Positions 1 to 11,508 are shown, numbered from the stretch's first letter. The stretch is DNA of 64,000 nt from Ascaphus truei (GCA_036426205.1 CM071568.1:39606066-39670065); one strand, 5' to 3'. Notes: a model not told the origin generated them from the sequence alone. Translations and numbers: made by a program.

Positions 1-1490
1 AACCACAGTTTAGAATGTGGAGTGGGTAAACATTTAAGCCACCCAACAACATTTAAATGTTGATTACCGGAGTTAACAGCTGTGGGAACAGCTCAGGTCT
101 TTTGTACGTGCCAGTATCTCCTCCTGCTAGCACACAAGACACATCGCCTTGAGGCATTGTCACGTGAGTGAGGTGGGCAAGTAGGCCCGCAGTAACATGA
201 TGGTCTGTGACAGGTAGGGGTAATGTGACGTCTTTTTAAATAAGGTCTAGCCGTTGCCATTAAGCCCTACATGTTGTCAATAATCCATGTGTATTGTTGG
301 TATAGATATTTTGTGTGAATTGTTTTCGACCACTGCATACTGTATTCACAACACACACACACACATATAATAATAGATAATCAAAAAAATAAATATGATG
401 TATATCGTTCTGGTAGCAACGAAATGCCTTTTAATTTGTGGTGTGGAGCTTTCGAGATCACTAAGTCTCTGCTTTTCCGTCAATGTAAACATCGCAATTA
501 TATCTAAATATATGTTAGAGGTATCCAGTACCGGTTATCGAGCTTCAATTAATCAAGAAATAATAGATGATACCGTCTGTGGTAACGAAATGCCTTATTT
601 GTGGGACTGGGACCAATACCACAGAAGGCTGGGACCAATCAGATTGCCCATAGGGACAGTACGACAGTGCACCATACAACGGTTTCAGAATCTATAATCT
701 ATATAATATATATCATACTATATATATCTATATAATAGATATATATCTAGAGTTCTCTCTATATATCTAGATAGAACCCCCTACCCTATAAGTGCCATCT
801 ATGAATAGTACTGAATTATATTAGATATATTAGATATATAGGATATAGTATAGATAGATATATATATATATATATTAGATATAACTAATGATATAGAGTA
901 TATATACTATATATATTATATATATAATATATATATACAGATATCTTAATCATACTCCATAGACATCGATATCGTTAACTCTATAGTCTATATATGCTAT
1001 CATTCTGAAACAGTTTGTATGTGACTGTCCGCCTGTCCCTAGGGCAATTTGATGTGGTCCGCCTCTGCCAATCAGATCGCTCAGTCAGAACGGGCTCTCC
1101 TTGCCGTGGTGGTCTACAGTCGTAACCCTTACACACCACACACACGCGCGTGCCTCTTCCCAAGATGGCCATACCACACGAAGTTGCAACCAGCCGCCCA
1201 GGTAAGTTAGTACAAAATGTCCGCCTCACACTCCTCCGCAAGCATGCCGCTTCATACCACTGCCGTCTCACAACCTGCGCGTCCCGCCTCAACTGCCCAT
1301 GAACGAGCGGGGAATCACCAAGGCCGTGGAGCTCACAATAATCAAAATTATGGCACCCTTACCTCCTCCTATTTCAGGCGTCGCAACCTCCCGCTCAGGC
1401 CAGGACCCCACATGGCGCATCTCCTGCCGCCGCCTGCAACGCGTCCTGTCCGTCGATACGGAACGACCCATCCTGGGACCAACGATAGAG
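1..1490 (+). repeat. Left inverted arm of the 5.2-kb foldback
   Basis: This arm is the reverse complement of 3840-5178 with scattered substitutions and indels. Landmarks shared by both arms are the CACGTGA segment near 160, the GCAGTGGTCGA-like segment near 330, and the CGCCCAGGTAAGTTAGTACA segment near 1197, mirrored near 4110-4130. Within the arm a module of about 60 bases, containing the GGGACCAATC motif and a GTTTCAGAA segment, occurs at about 600-695 and again, degraded, at about 1000-1075. The arm is therefore itself internally duplicated. Confidence 0.7.
700..965. repeat. AT-rich TATAGA-type simple repeat
   Basis: This is an almost pure A/T stretch built of TATA, GATATA and CTATATA units with frequent short palindromes. 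It lies inside the left arm and corresponds to a similar stretch at 4325-4511 in the right arm. No coding potential is seen. Confidence 0.85.
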
Positions 1491-1784
1491 GGGGGAAACA
1501 GATGGCGGAACGAAAGGTAATGGTGCCACCCGTTCATAGAGGTCGGAACGGGTGGGGAGCGGACACGCGGAGCAGCCATCAGGAAGCGGGGGAGGGTGGG
1601 GAGAGAGAGGGCACGAGACCATCGGTTGGAACCGAACGGGGGAGGGGGGTGAGTAGAGAGGCCGCGCGCCACAGGGAACCAACGCAGGCCCTGGGGGGGA
1701 GCATCAGAGCCTCAGCGGGGGAACAGGCGTGTGGAACGCGGATGGGGGTGGTGGGGCAGGGGTTGCGGCAAGCGGAGAATTAAA

Positions 1785-2515
1785 TTAAGACAAGTACATA
1801 TGCCCCCTGGATCCCCCTCCCTCCACCACGTCCCGCCCCATCCGCTCCACAAGCCCACCCCTCCCCCGCGCACGCACCCAGCTCCTCGACATCCGGAGAC
1901 ACTCCGCCCAGAGCAGCATACGAACTAGCACCCCAAGCCCTCCCCCTCTCACCTCACGCCCAAGCCCCACACACGCCACCACCCCCCCCCCCCACCCACG
2001 CCCCCCCCCGCCCCCACTGCCCACCATCAGTCGGCCCAGCACTCCCCCCACTCCACAACCACCTCCGCGCGCACTCCCTCCACTTGCGCCAAAACTCCGC
2101 CCCCCGCCAAACACCTCCCCCCACGCCCGAAAAACCCGTCCACCCCGTCCCCCCCCACCGCAGGCTCCCCCGACCGTCAACCTCCCCCCTCCCCCCCCAC
2201 CGCCCTCACTCGCCCGCCTCGCCTCACCCACGACCCCCCTCCGACCCCCTCCGCCAACCTCCAACGACCACCCTCCCCACCCCCACCAACCGCCTAGGCG
2301 CTCCAAGGCCCCTAGGCGGGGACGCCCCTTTCTCTCACCTACCACCCATGCCTCTCCAAGGGGGTCGGTGTGGCCCTGGGGGCCCCAACACGACCACCAG
2401 AACCACGACCACCTAAACCGAGGACCAACCAAAAGACACTCACTCTCCTCCACGCCAATCCCCTCAACCCCTCCCTCCTCCCCACTCTCTTTCCTACACC
2501 CCCCCTCCTTTTTTT
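1785..2515. repeat. Strongly strand-asymmetric C-rich/G-poor tract in the foldback core
   Basis: For about 700 bases the + strand is dominated by runs of C with T and A, and G is rare. It includes long C homopolymers near 1981-2012. The minus strand is correspondingly G-rich. Long reading frames here (for example 1785-2453 on the minus strand, glycine- and arginine-rich) follow from this composition and resemble no known protein. The tract ends abruptly in a T-run near 2510. It could form unusual DNA structures on either strand. Confidence 0.8.
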
Positions 2516-3839
2516 TGTTTTTTTAAATAAATGCTGGTTATTTTGAGAATGATGGTCGTTGTAGAATTGTAAAAAAAAAAAAAAAATAGTTTGAAACCAA
2601 TTGCACTGATTGTGCCTGCATATGCTTTTTTTCTGAAAGCAATTCATCCTCATGAGTGGTAATGACTTATGGGTATTTCCTGAAACTGCCAGACATGATA
2701 TTACTTCTATAAAGTTGGAGACAGATGTAATTGTCGCACATGTAACACCATCAATGGTTTTCAATCTACTGGGCATCCTGCTGACATTAATGAATTACAA
2801 ATCAGAAAAATGGCTACCGCTCACCTAAAGTGTCCTATTTTACATATGTGCTGGTAATCAAAAGATAGGGTGCATACAGGAGGGGTATGTACTAGAAAAC
2901 GGTTGAAAGGTCACAGCAGTGGCCTAAAAGATTCCTATTTGCACTCGCTAAACCGAAATGCTAGGCTGGGAAAGATTCAATTTTGGAGTAACCTCCATAG
3001 CCATACATAAACAATATTAAAATCACATTTATTTAACTATATACAAGAAAAATCTTAATTATTAAAACGCCACTATGTGGCTCCAGGGGGGCACAGAGAG
3101 AAAGGTGAGTCGTAGTGAGTGCTATAAACTCATCTGGAAATGAGAAAACTCCAATTGAATTCAGGGCAATGTACACATAATATTACTCCTTATTGAGCTC
3201 TCTACAACAGTTCACTGTATGCTAACAGTTCTGCGTATGCCCTATATATGTGAAAGGAAGTCCACAAGGGTAGAGATGCTGCTGTATTTGGTTATCCCCT
3301 ATGGGGCTATATAGTACTTGTATGACGTACACCTATATAATATGCAGATAACAAAGTATATGCACCCAGTTTCGACCTTGTAGTCATGTATCAGGTGTGG
3401 GGGTACCGTAATAGTAGTAGTATGTTATTGCAAATAGGCTGACTGGGGGAGCGCGTCGGTTTCAGAGTTACCAGAGGGTCACTATAATTGACATGGCGCC
3501 GCCACCACTTTTAAACAAGTGCGTCGCTGTGCCTGGGGATAGGTGCAGCCATTGTGGTATCAATCAATGCGCAAATGGTTCTACCACAGTATTAGATTCT
3601 TCTTGTCAGTATTACAAACCTGATGGTCTCTCAGAGCTGTGTGCTGATCTCGATCTCTCTGTGCTTCGGATGACGTCACCGGCAAAGTGCGTCATCACGT
3701 ACGCGCGTACGTTTCACAGCTGTGGGCGCTGTCAGGGGCAAGGGCATGGTAGTGCACTCCCCCCCGTTCCCCGATGGCTTGGCTGGCCGCTCCCCCCTCC
3801 GCCCGGTTCCCCGATGGCTCGGCCGCATCCCCCCCTGTG
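2516..3839. other. Foldback core, no gene recognised
   Basis: After the C-rich tract the sequence becomes ordinary AT-rich DNA to about 3480, then GC-rich again as the right arm is approached. No conserved protein domain is visible. A short frame at 3493-3927 begins with cysteine-containing residues but has no recognisable motif and runs into the inverted arm, so it is not called as a gene. The TTTCGACC segment near 3371 resembles motifs seen in frog retroposon tails, but is too short to assign. Confidence 0.6.
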
Positions 3840-4809
3840 CTATCCGATTGGTCCCCCGATGGGTCGTCCGTCCGACGGAGGCGCGTGCAGGCGGCGGCAG
3901 GATGCGCCATGTGGGGTCCTGGCCTGAGGCGGGAGGTTGCGCGCCTGAAATAGGTGAGGTAAGGGTGCCATAATTTTTTGATTATTGTGCGCTCCCCTGG
4001 CCTGGTGATTCCCCTGCTCGTTCCTGGGCAGTTGAGGCGGGACGCGCAGGTGTGTGAGGCGGCAGTGGTATGAAGCGGCATGCTTGCGGGAGGAGTGTGA
4101 GGCGGCATTTTGTACTAACTTACCTGGGCGGCTGGTGCACTTCGTGTGGTAGGCCATCTTGGAGAGGCGCACGCGGTGTGTGTGTGTGTAAGGGTTAGAC
4201 TGTTAGACCCCACCGGCCAATGAGAGCCGTTCTGACTGAGCGATCTGATTGGCCAGAGGCTGGGACCAATCAAATTGCCCATAGGGACAGTCAACATACA
4301 AACTGTTTCAGAAATGATAGCTATATAATAGACTTTCTATAGAGATTAAGCGAGAGTATCGATAGAGATATATGGAGAGTATGTAATTAAGAGAGATTAT
4401 ATATATATATATATATATAGATATATATATATATATATAGATAGATATATATATCTATATATATAGATATATATATATATCTATATATATATATATAGAT
4501 ATATATATCTGAAACCGTTGTATGTGCACTGTCGTACTGTCCCTATGGGCAATCTGATTGGTCCCAGCCTCTGGGATTGGTCCCAGCCTCCCACAAATAA
4601 TAGCATTTCGTTAGCCACAGAACGGTATCATCTATTTATTTTTTGATTATTGAAGCTCGGCTAACACGGTACTGATACCTCTACATATATATATAGATAT
4701 ACATTGCGATGTTACATTGCCGGAAGAAGAGATTAGTGTATCTCGAAAGCTCCCACAAATAAAAGCATTTCGTTAGCCACAGAACGATATCATCTATTTA
4801 TTTTTTGAT

Positions 4810-4842
<33 letters not shown>

Positions 4843-5178
4843 ATACAGTATGCAGTGGTCGACAATTCACCCAAAAATCTACAATACACAACCAATACAA
4901 ATGGATTATTGACAACAGGTAGGGCTAATGGCAGGCTAGACCTTTATTAAAAAGCAGTCACATTTACCCCTACTGTCACAGACATCATGTTACATGCGGG
5001 CCTCTTGCCCACCCTCACTTCACGTGACAATGCCTCAAGGCGATGTGTCATTGTGTGCTAGCAGGAGGAGATACTGGCACGTACAAAGGCCCTGAGCTGT
5101 CCCACAGCTTAACTCCGGTAATCACAGTTTAAATGTTGTGGTGGTTAATTTACCCACCTCCACATCTAAACTGTGGTT
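3840..5178 (-). repeat. Right inverted arm of the 5.2-kb foldback
   Basis: This is the reverse complement of the left arm, ending with TCTAAACTGTGGTT. It contains an AT-rich simple repeat at 4325-4511 and two copies of a segment with the ATTTCGTTAGCCACAGAACG motif, near 4605 and 4770. Like the left arm, it is internally duplicated. Confidence 0.72.
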
Positions 5179-7021
5179 ACAGAACTTGGCCTGGGGAATT
5201 TAGCAAAAAAGGAAGATGTAATATATAACAAGATTTTGCCAAAAATAAAAAAGCTAGTATTCAGTGGAGGTGATGTGATAATACTGACATAACAGTTATT
5301 TTGTCAACATTTTAGAAGAGTGCATACAAGTACCATTTCAAACTTTGCCACCGGTCCTCTAAATTTGCATCCCTCACTGATCAGCAGGGTTAGCAGGAGC
5401 GGATTGGGCCGCCGGAAACAGTGCAAATGCCCCATGTGCCAGTGGGTCCATAGGCTGGTGTCGCCTTGGCTATTAAACTGAAGCGGGGGTCGATGGCGGT
5501 TACAGAAGCCCCACACTCTTCCACACAACAATTAAACTGATTGCCGAGGGAGAGTGAGGGGCCTTAGTTAGGGTCTCTGACCGTAACAGCATCTTTCCTG
5601 CAGCATCACTTATCACGGCACCCCAATGTCACATGGTGACGTATTGCCATGACAATGTGACATCCCATGGTCCCTGAGGGTCAAGCATGATAGTCAGTTG
5701 ATTGAATAATTGTATAGTGCCCTGAGCCTGTGATAACAAGCGTCTGTTTCATCTCAAGCACTAATTCCACTAAATAACATACTGATGTTCCTGTAAAGAA
5801 AACAATTTGTCAATATTTAAGTAAATTCAACTTTACAATTATATTGTTGAAGTTTAAATAGAATTATAGCTCTCTCTTTGTTTATCTATACATATTTAAA
5901 TATGTATACGAATATATAAATATGTAAATGTATATGTACATATAGTTAGTGTTATCATATTTTTTCTTGTGCAGGCATAAAGTACATATTAAAGATATGT
6001 TGAGGTTAAAAGTTAAAACTCCAACAAAACTCTCTCTAGTAAATTGAATAGATTTTGGCATTTTTACCAATGTAATTAATAGGAGTTTGTAATTGCTGGG
6101 ACAATCAAGGTGAAAGTTAGGTTATTTTCTACCAATTTTAAGTGTAATTAGTGTTTGAGCTAAGTAAAGGAAAACTACGACAAAAGATAAATAAATTGCA
6201 TTTTAACACATTGAAATATTGGCAATGATCCAATTCAAAACTATAGCACCGAACCATGATGGCCGATACCCACTGTTCCCATGAAGCTAAATTCAATCAC
6301 AGCTAAGAACATGTACATTCAGTAATCTTCAAGGTTTATATAATGGCAGGTTCAATACAACAAAACTGTAATAAAGTAGATACTGCATGATGCCATTGTT
6401 TAACGAGAGGGGCTAAACACCCCTCCAGAAAATATAGTTATTGGTAACAATTAACATGATTTAATAATGGATCATTATTACCAAAATATGTTTGTAGCTG
6501 GCTTTACCTCTTTGGAAATAGAATTGAAACTCTGGTTTAACCCTTTGTTGCTTATTCTCTACGCTTCACTAGCACAGATCCAGTGCAACCCCACATTGAA
6601 GTTAATCAGCGCTATCACAGCATAATGAATTACCCCCCTCTGAGTGCAGAGAGGTTTTGTTCCGAGAGTGCTGAAGACATGCTTGAGTTTTTGGTATTAG
6701 CAATGTTGAAGCCATAATTACTTAGGGTAGAAACCACTATGGTAATTAAGGAGGTTACTCCCTCCCGCTACCCCTTTACCCTCCTCCCGGAGGACTAACC
6801 GCCCTGGGGCAACTATCCCCATCACCATACACTGGACTAGAAACAATGATCCACACTGTAATCAAAGCAATGATCCTCACTGGACACGAAGCAATGATCC
6901 GCAGCTTTAATTAAAATGAAACAATCCCAAAACCAGAAAAAACAATCCATGCCCTTGGCACAAAAATAGACACAAACAAATCATGCTGTTCATCTCCTGA
7001 GATCTTAAACCTCACGGAATG
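5179..7021. other. Non-coding flank with a hAT-like MITE remnant
   Basis: No gene is recognised here. At about 5380-5690 a segment resembles 45062-45400: both contain CAATTAAACTGATTGC followed by a purine-rich GGGAGAG stretch, and then alternating GTCACATGG/CCATGACA-like motifs. This marks two diverged copies of one repeat family, probably a hAT-type non-autonomous transposon. The rest (5700-7020) is AT-rich single-copy-looking DNA with no structure noted. Confidence 0.5.
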
Positions 7022-7656
7022 GGACATTTGGTCACGCCATTTTGCCACGACCACAGAAGGACCCACCACCGCCGCTGATGCGCCGCTGGCCGCTTCTAAG
7101 GTAAGTTTTATTAATGTATAGGGTAGGGGTTTACGGGGTTTTAGTTCTTAGGGTAGAGGGTTAATTTAAGGGTTTTAGCAGTTAGGGTAGGGGGTTAATA
7201 TAAGAGGTGTTAGCATATAAGGTGGGGGGGTTTAGAGTAAGGGCTTAGGGTAGGGTTTTTTAGGGTAAGGGCTTGGGGTAAGGAGTTTTAGAGTAAGGGC
7301 TTAGGGTAGGGGTTTTTAGGGTAAGGGCTTGGGGTAGAGGGTTTTAGGATAAGGACTTGGGGTAGGGTTTTTTTGGGTAAGTGTTTGGGGTAGGGAATTT
7401 TAGGGTAAGGGCTTGGGGTAGGAGGTTTTAGGATAAGGGCTTGGGGTAGGGGTTTAAGGTAAGAGCTTGGGATAGAGGGTTTTAGGGTAAGGGCTTGGGG
7501 TAGGAGTTTAGGGTAAGGGCTTGGGGTAGGAGGTTTAAGCTAAGAGCTTGAGGTAGGGGGTTTACTGTAGGCACTAATCTTAGCAGCGAATCGGCTGGCA
7601 GTGGCAGGTTCCAGTAGAGGGGTGAGTTGTGGCAAAGCGACCATGACCAAATGTCC
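7022..7656. mobile_element. Inverted-terminus element carrying a telomere-like minisatellite
   Basis: The left end GGACATTTGGTC (7022-7033) is repeated exactly inverted as GACCAAATGTCC (7645-7656). Imperfect inverted similarity extends inward through a TTTGCCAC segment on each side. The body is a degenerate G-rich tandem array with no coding capacity. No convincing target-site duplication is visible. It looks like a MITE whose internal region was filled by minisatellite expansion. Confidence 0.65.
7103..7570 (+). repeat. Telomere-like G-rich minisatellite
   Basis: A unit of about 30 bases, typified by TTTTAGGGTAAGGGCTTGGG, is repeated roughly a dozen times with substitutions and small indels. 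GGGTTA/TTAGGG-like hexamers recur inside each unit, but the array is not pure vertebrate telomere repeat. All G-runs are on the + strand, which would favour G-quadruplexes. Confidence 0.85.
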
Positions 7657-9832
7657 TAGGCCGGTGCTGCTGCAATCCTATGTACTACTACTAATAATAA
7701 TAATAAAAACCGCGCGATCTGCTGTAAGAGCAGTGCAGGGAGACACAGAGACCAAAGAGAAATAGTCCCTCTCTCTCTGTGAAGCTCTTACAGACAGGCG
7801 ACGGCCCGTAGAATTAACTCTGTATGCGTCCCATTCAGAAACACGAATCCCCATTGCATTAATCCTTCTGGGAAATTCCCCCTGCGCCGGGCCACGGTCC
7901 ACCTGTTCCAAGTAACACGTAGGGGGAACTTGTATCTCACCACATCTGTATAATTCAAGCTTTCTAATAAGCGAACAAGTCTTTTACTACAGCTTGGTAT
8001 ATTTTACTGAGCCACAGCAGTAAACATACTGTATATTAGAGGCGTTCTAGTTCCTGACCCTATGGTGCACTTTTTTTTTTTGTAAAATTTTTGTAAATCT
8101 TAAAAAACGCACTCACATTTCTCTTAAAAAGAAATCGACATAAAATATATTTTTTATGTTGTTCTAGGTTTTTTGTGGTAGTGTTGGTAGGGCTGTGAGA
8201 TGTAAGAACACCAGTCCAGCATTGTATCAGACTCTGTCCCACATGTGCAGCGTTTCAGATCCTGTGTGTTCATGTCCTTCCACGAAGCCAATTCCAACAT
8301 ACAGATCCTCCTCAGAGTTAAACCAATGCATTTCGCCTTTGTTTCCCTCTGCTTTGACAGATATAAAATAAGCCCCTAAGAGTAAAGCAATGTCAGTAAC
8401 ACAATTGGAAAAATAAAAAAACGTATTGAGAGTAGAAGCAAAGGAAGCAAAATGTAAATGAAGTGTGTAAGAAGATTTCAGGTCACAAATGATATTTTTT
8501 TGACTAAGGCCCATTGTTCGTTTTTTGTCTGTTACATGTTAGAGAATTCTATGAGATATATTAAAAAAAAAGTCTTATTCACTGTGGTTCTGATCAGCTG
8601 GGTATTTTGTGTATGTCGAAAAAATACAATTGGGGGTAAAATGCACCATTTTATATATTTTATATTTATAATTGTTATCTTTTTTCCTTAATGAATCTGG
8701 TGCATTATTTTGCCTTAGAATTGTAACACATTTACTTTGGAATACAGATCCAAAGATTCTTTAAGTACAGGTTAATGGGGAAGGCAGGTTAGATCCTTGC
8801 ACAATTATTTCCAAGATGGGCTACTTGCTCTAAGTTATGATAATTCTGACTGAAGGAGGGGGATTCACTTGATGCAACTACTGTATGATGAAATCAAAAG
8901 AACATAGAAAGAGTGTCTGTGATCTAGCACATACGGTACCATGCACAAGAGAATTCCTGTGTGATAGGGTGCAAAAAAAAAAAAAAGCTCCCGTATTGTA
9001 TTATGAAGATTACATTAATAAAATTGTAGCAATAAATATATTACAAATGTCACTGAAAAAAATCCAGATGTTTAAGTCTATATTTTAGTGATTAATCTAT
9101 TCCAATTACTGTCATTTCCGATTGATTTTAGGACATTGATGTGGGAGGACATAGAAAAAATAAACAAAATATCAACATCTGGTATTATTATCATATATTT
9201 ATATAGCATCAACATTTCCCATGGAGAAGCACTGTGTTGTGGTAGAATGAATGACATCCAAAAGCGATGACAATGACATTTTATAAATGAATAAACATTG
9301 CCAGAAATACTGTATGTATATTTTGTAAATAATAACACATGCACATATATGTATTTAATAAAAGGGAAAGAAAACCAATGTAATATTTTTTTTTACAATC
9401 AACAAGTAAAGAAGTAAAGTTAAGAAACCTGGAAGGCTATAACCACGATGACATTTTACTTTGAAAGAAAAGTGTAGTGATCAACAAGGAATCAGGTTGT
9501 TTCAGTGTGCAATAGAAATGCACAAATACACAGCCTTACTTTCAAATACTTTTGAAGGTTTAATATGATCTACTATATTTCCAAAAACATAAAAAAAAAA
9601 AAATAATAAGGGTGAAGTTAGACAAATACCTAGGGAGGGATGTATCAAATAATTTCTGCTAAATTGATCCAATAAAGTCATTTTCATGAACTTAGCTCCA
9701 ATTTCTGCTCCATGTGCATTAACTGGCAATTTAGGCAGTGTCAATAGGCGGAGTTGGAGAGAAGTAACATAGTGCACAGATTATAATAGGATTAACAAAT
9801 TCTGCATGTCTGTGAGACAAATCTTTATCGTA
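7657..9832. other. No gene recognised
   Basis: AT-rich non-coding DNA. The frames at 7678-7911 and 8227-8514 (both minus strand) have no domain similarity and ordinary composition for chance frames. Short A and T homopolymers occur near 8070, 8980 and 9590. Nothing else is supported. Confidence 0.6.
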
Positions 9833-10189
9833 GGCAGTGATTATACCAAGAGCTGCAGGGCGGCGGCGCTATTCTCTGACGTCACCCTGCGCTGCCGCCC
9901 TGCAGCATCTTGATTATACCGGGGACACAGGGCAGAGGCGGCTTGGAGGCATGGAGGAAGCGTGACCATGAGAGGTTGCCCTCATTGGCTGAACCACTCA
10001 TGTGACACGACTGTCGCCGGCCAAAAACAAATTCCTCTGTCTCCTCTCCAGTCATCCGCCCTGAAGCTCCAGGCAGCGCGTGCGCCGCTACAGGTATATT
10101 TACTTGGATTGGATTTATAGATTTTGTTTTTGAGCCACGCGCCGTCACGCCATGTGACGCCACCAGCGTTTTTCTGTATAATCACAGCC
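9833..10189. mobile_element. 357-bp MITE with 14-bp inverted ends
   Basis: The left end GGCAGTGATTATAC (9833-9846) and the right end, read on the minus strand as GGCTGTGATTATAC (10176-10189), differ at one base. Flanking bases GTA and TTA are compatible with a degraded 3-bp TWA duplication of the PIF/Harbinger type, but this is weak. A second copy of TGATTATACC at 9911-9920 follows a GC-rich hairpin. No coding sequence is present. Confidence 0.6.
9852..9906. repeat. GC-rich hairpin inside the MITE
   Basis: GCTGCAGGGCGGCGGCGC (9852-9869) pairs with GCGCTGCCGCCCTGCAGC (9889-9906) with one mismatch around a 19-base loop containing TGACGTCA. Direct copies of TGATTATACC flank it at 9838-9847 and 9911-9920. 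The hairpin unit may therefore be an internal duplication of the terminus or a tiny secondary insertion. Confidence 0.7.
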
Positions 10190-10200
10190 TTACAGACTCA

Positions 10201-10602
10201 GTGTTATGGTTGGTCATGCTAGCCTCACAAAATCTGCTAAAGGCACGTTTTTTCATCAAGAAATACTTTATATGTTTATCCCGGAATGTAAAATACGTAA
10301 TGAAATGCCTGTGTGGCTGTGGATATGTGGGGGAGACTACACAACACGTCAAAAATTGGATTAGACAGCATGAAGCTGCAATTCGGAGGAACGATGTAGA
10401 GGCACCGATAGCACACCACTTCACACTAGCTGGGCATAACATTAGCCAACTCCGCTATCAAATAATTGATGGCATTGAACGGAGTCGGAGAGGTGGTAAC
10501 ATGAAGAGAATATTACAACAGAAAGAGAGCAAATGGATTAGGACATTCGGCAAACTGGTGCCAGGGCGGATCAATAAGGAGTTAGACTTGGGATGTTTCT
10601 GA
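10201..10602 (+). CDS. GIY-YIG endonuclease domain of a 5'-truncated Penelope-like element
   Basis: The frame encodes 133 residues ending at a natural stop. Residues 31-46 carry the GIY and YIG equivalents (KYVMKC and GYVGET) with the cysteine cluster CLCGC between them. QHE (56-58) and AHHF (71-74) follow, then RRGG (97-99 region) and QQKESKWI, whose glutamate fits the catalytic position of the family. This order is typical of the C-terminal endonuclease of PLE retrotransposons, which nicks target DNA to prime reverse transcription. No reverse-transcriptase domain precedes it, because the MITE at 9833-10189 abuts directly, so the copy is 5' truncated and cannot be autonomous. The chosen start is simply the first ATG; the true protein would begin far upstream. 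The family assignment is from recognised motifs. Confidence 0.82.
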   Translation: MLWLVMLASQNLLKARFFIKKYFICLSRNVKYVMKCLCGCGYVGETTQHVKNWIRQHEAAIRRNDVEAPIAHHFTLAGHNISQLRYQIIDGIERSRRGGNMKRILQQKESKWIRTFGKLVPGRINKELDLGCF

Positions 10603-11480
10603 GCGAGATATCCTTGGTCACTCCTCACCCCTATCCTACATGCTTCTCTGATTGTGTGCTCTGTTGTGCCCTGCATCTAATCTATCTCTTATCCTCCTCT
10701 ACAGATCCTAGACATCCATCGTTGCATGATTGCCCCAGATCCCATGAGGGCTGTGTCTGTGGTTATCATTACCTTAGATCGATTCAGGTACCATTTCCTC
10801 TGGGAGATAGGCAGGGTGTTGTTGCTTTTATGTCACTTACCTGCAAACTACAGTGATCAGCTTTTCCACTATGCGTTTGAATTTTATTGTATATACTGCT
10901 TCACATTTATTATTTCTATAATACATGACCAGCACTCAGTATCTCTGGGTCCCCATTGCAATATAGGGTATCTTCACCTTTATATTGATGCAGATAGGAT
11001 TTTAGGCATATGTAGTTTTCACACAGTGTATTCTCTTTATTTCCTGCCTGTGGAACTCGTTGTGATTGACATATATACTTTTCATCAGTAGGTATACCAC
11101 TAGCAGAGTGATCATATATAATTGAACACCACGGGTTCGTATGAGAATATGCATAGCTGATGGAGCACAAAGCGCAGGTCTCTACATAAGCCAAGGACGT
11201 CTATCGCGCGCACGGAAAGTGGGCGGTTACATCTCAAGCTGGGAGGTTGCTGTTTCCCCGATCGTCATAGGATTCTGTCGGCTCTACATCCGGGCACTCC
11301 AGATGGCATCAGTGACGTCAGAGACTCTGCCTTCTCAGAACAAATCGCCACAGGGATTGGTTGAGGAGTTTCCCTCCTCTCCCTTACTCGATCATCTGGG
11401 GCATTTAAAAAATGGCATTACTCACTGCACCTACACAGGGATCTTCATGGAGAGTGCATGAGAGTTACTGACAAGCAGCA
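10603..11480 (+). mobile_element. 3' tail of the Penelope-like element
   Basis: This follows the endonuclease stop directly and has no domain of its own. It contains a GC-rich segment at about 11150-11400 with CGCGCGCAC and TGACGTCA motifs and ends near the Tc1 fragment. It is interpreted as the element's 3' untranslated or terminal-repeat region because it is contiguous and lies in the same orientation. The exact end is not determined. Confidence 0.5.
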
Positions 11481-11508
11481 CAGCAAAGAGAATGTCTGAA
11501 AAACAAAA

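Larger units (their letters stand above)
1..5178. mobile_element. Giant non-coding foldback element with long inverted arms
   Basis: The first 14 bases (AACCACAGTTTAGA) are repeated as an exact reverse complement at 5165-5178. Inverted similarity continues inward through a shared AC/GT tract, a segment containing the GGGACCAATCAGATTGCCC motif and a GC-rich inner part, giving arms of roughly 1.3-1.5 kb. No open frame in the core resembles a transposase or reverse transcriptase, so the element looks non-autonomous. The left end coincides with the first base of the window, so its left flank and any target duplication cannot be seen. This could be a giant MITE or foldback transposon, or an inverted duplication of a smaller repeat. 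The inverted structure is seen directly; the class of element is not known. Confidence 0.75.

Noticed and set aside
1217..1783. 188-residue frame on the + strand
   Set aside because: It lies in the inverted arm and GC-rich core. Overlapping frames exist on both strands and no motif is present.
1785..2453. 222-residue glycine- and arginine-rich frame on the minus strand
   Set aside because: It follows entirely from the C-rich composition of the + strand. There is no domain, and the opposite strand gives a similar proline-rich frame.
3493..3927. Cysteine-containing frame that looked zinc-finger-like
   Set aside because: CSHCGINQC has a C-x2-C pair, but no matching second pair or family context follows, and the frame runs into the inverted arm.
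7103..7570. True interstitial telomere
   Set aside because: The unit is about 30 bases and only contains TTAGGG-like hexamers. It is a telomere-like minisatellite inside a TIR element.
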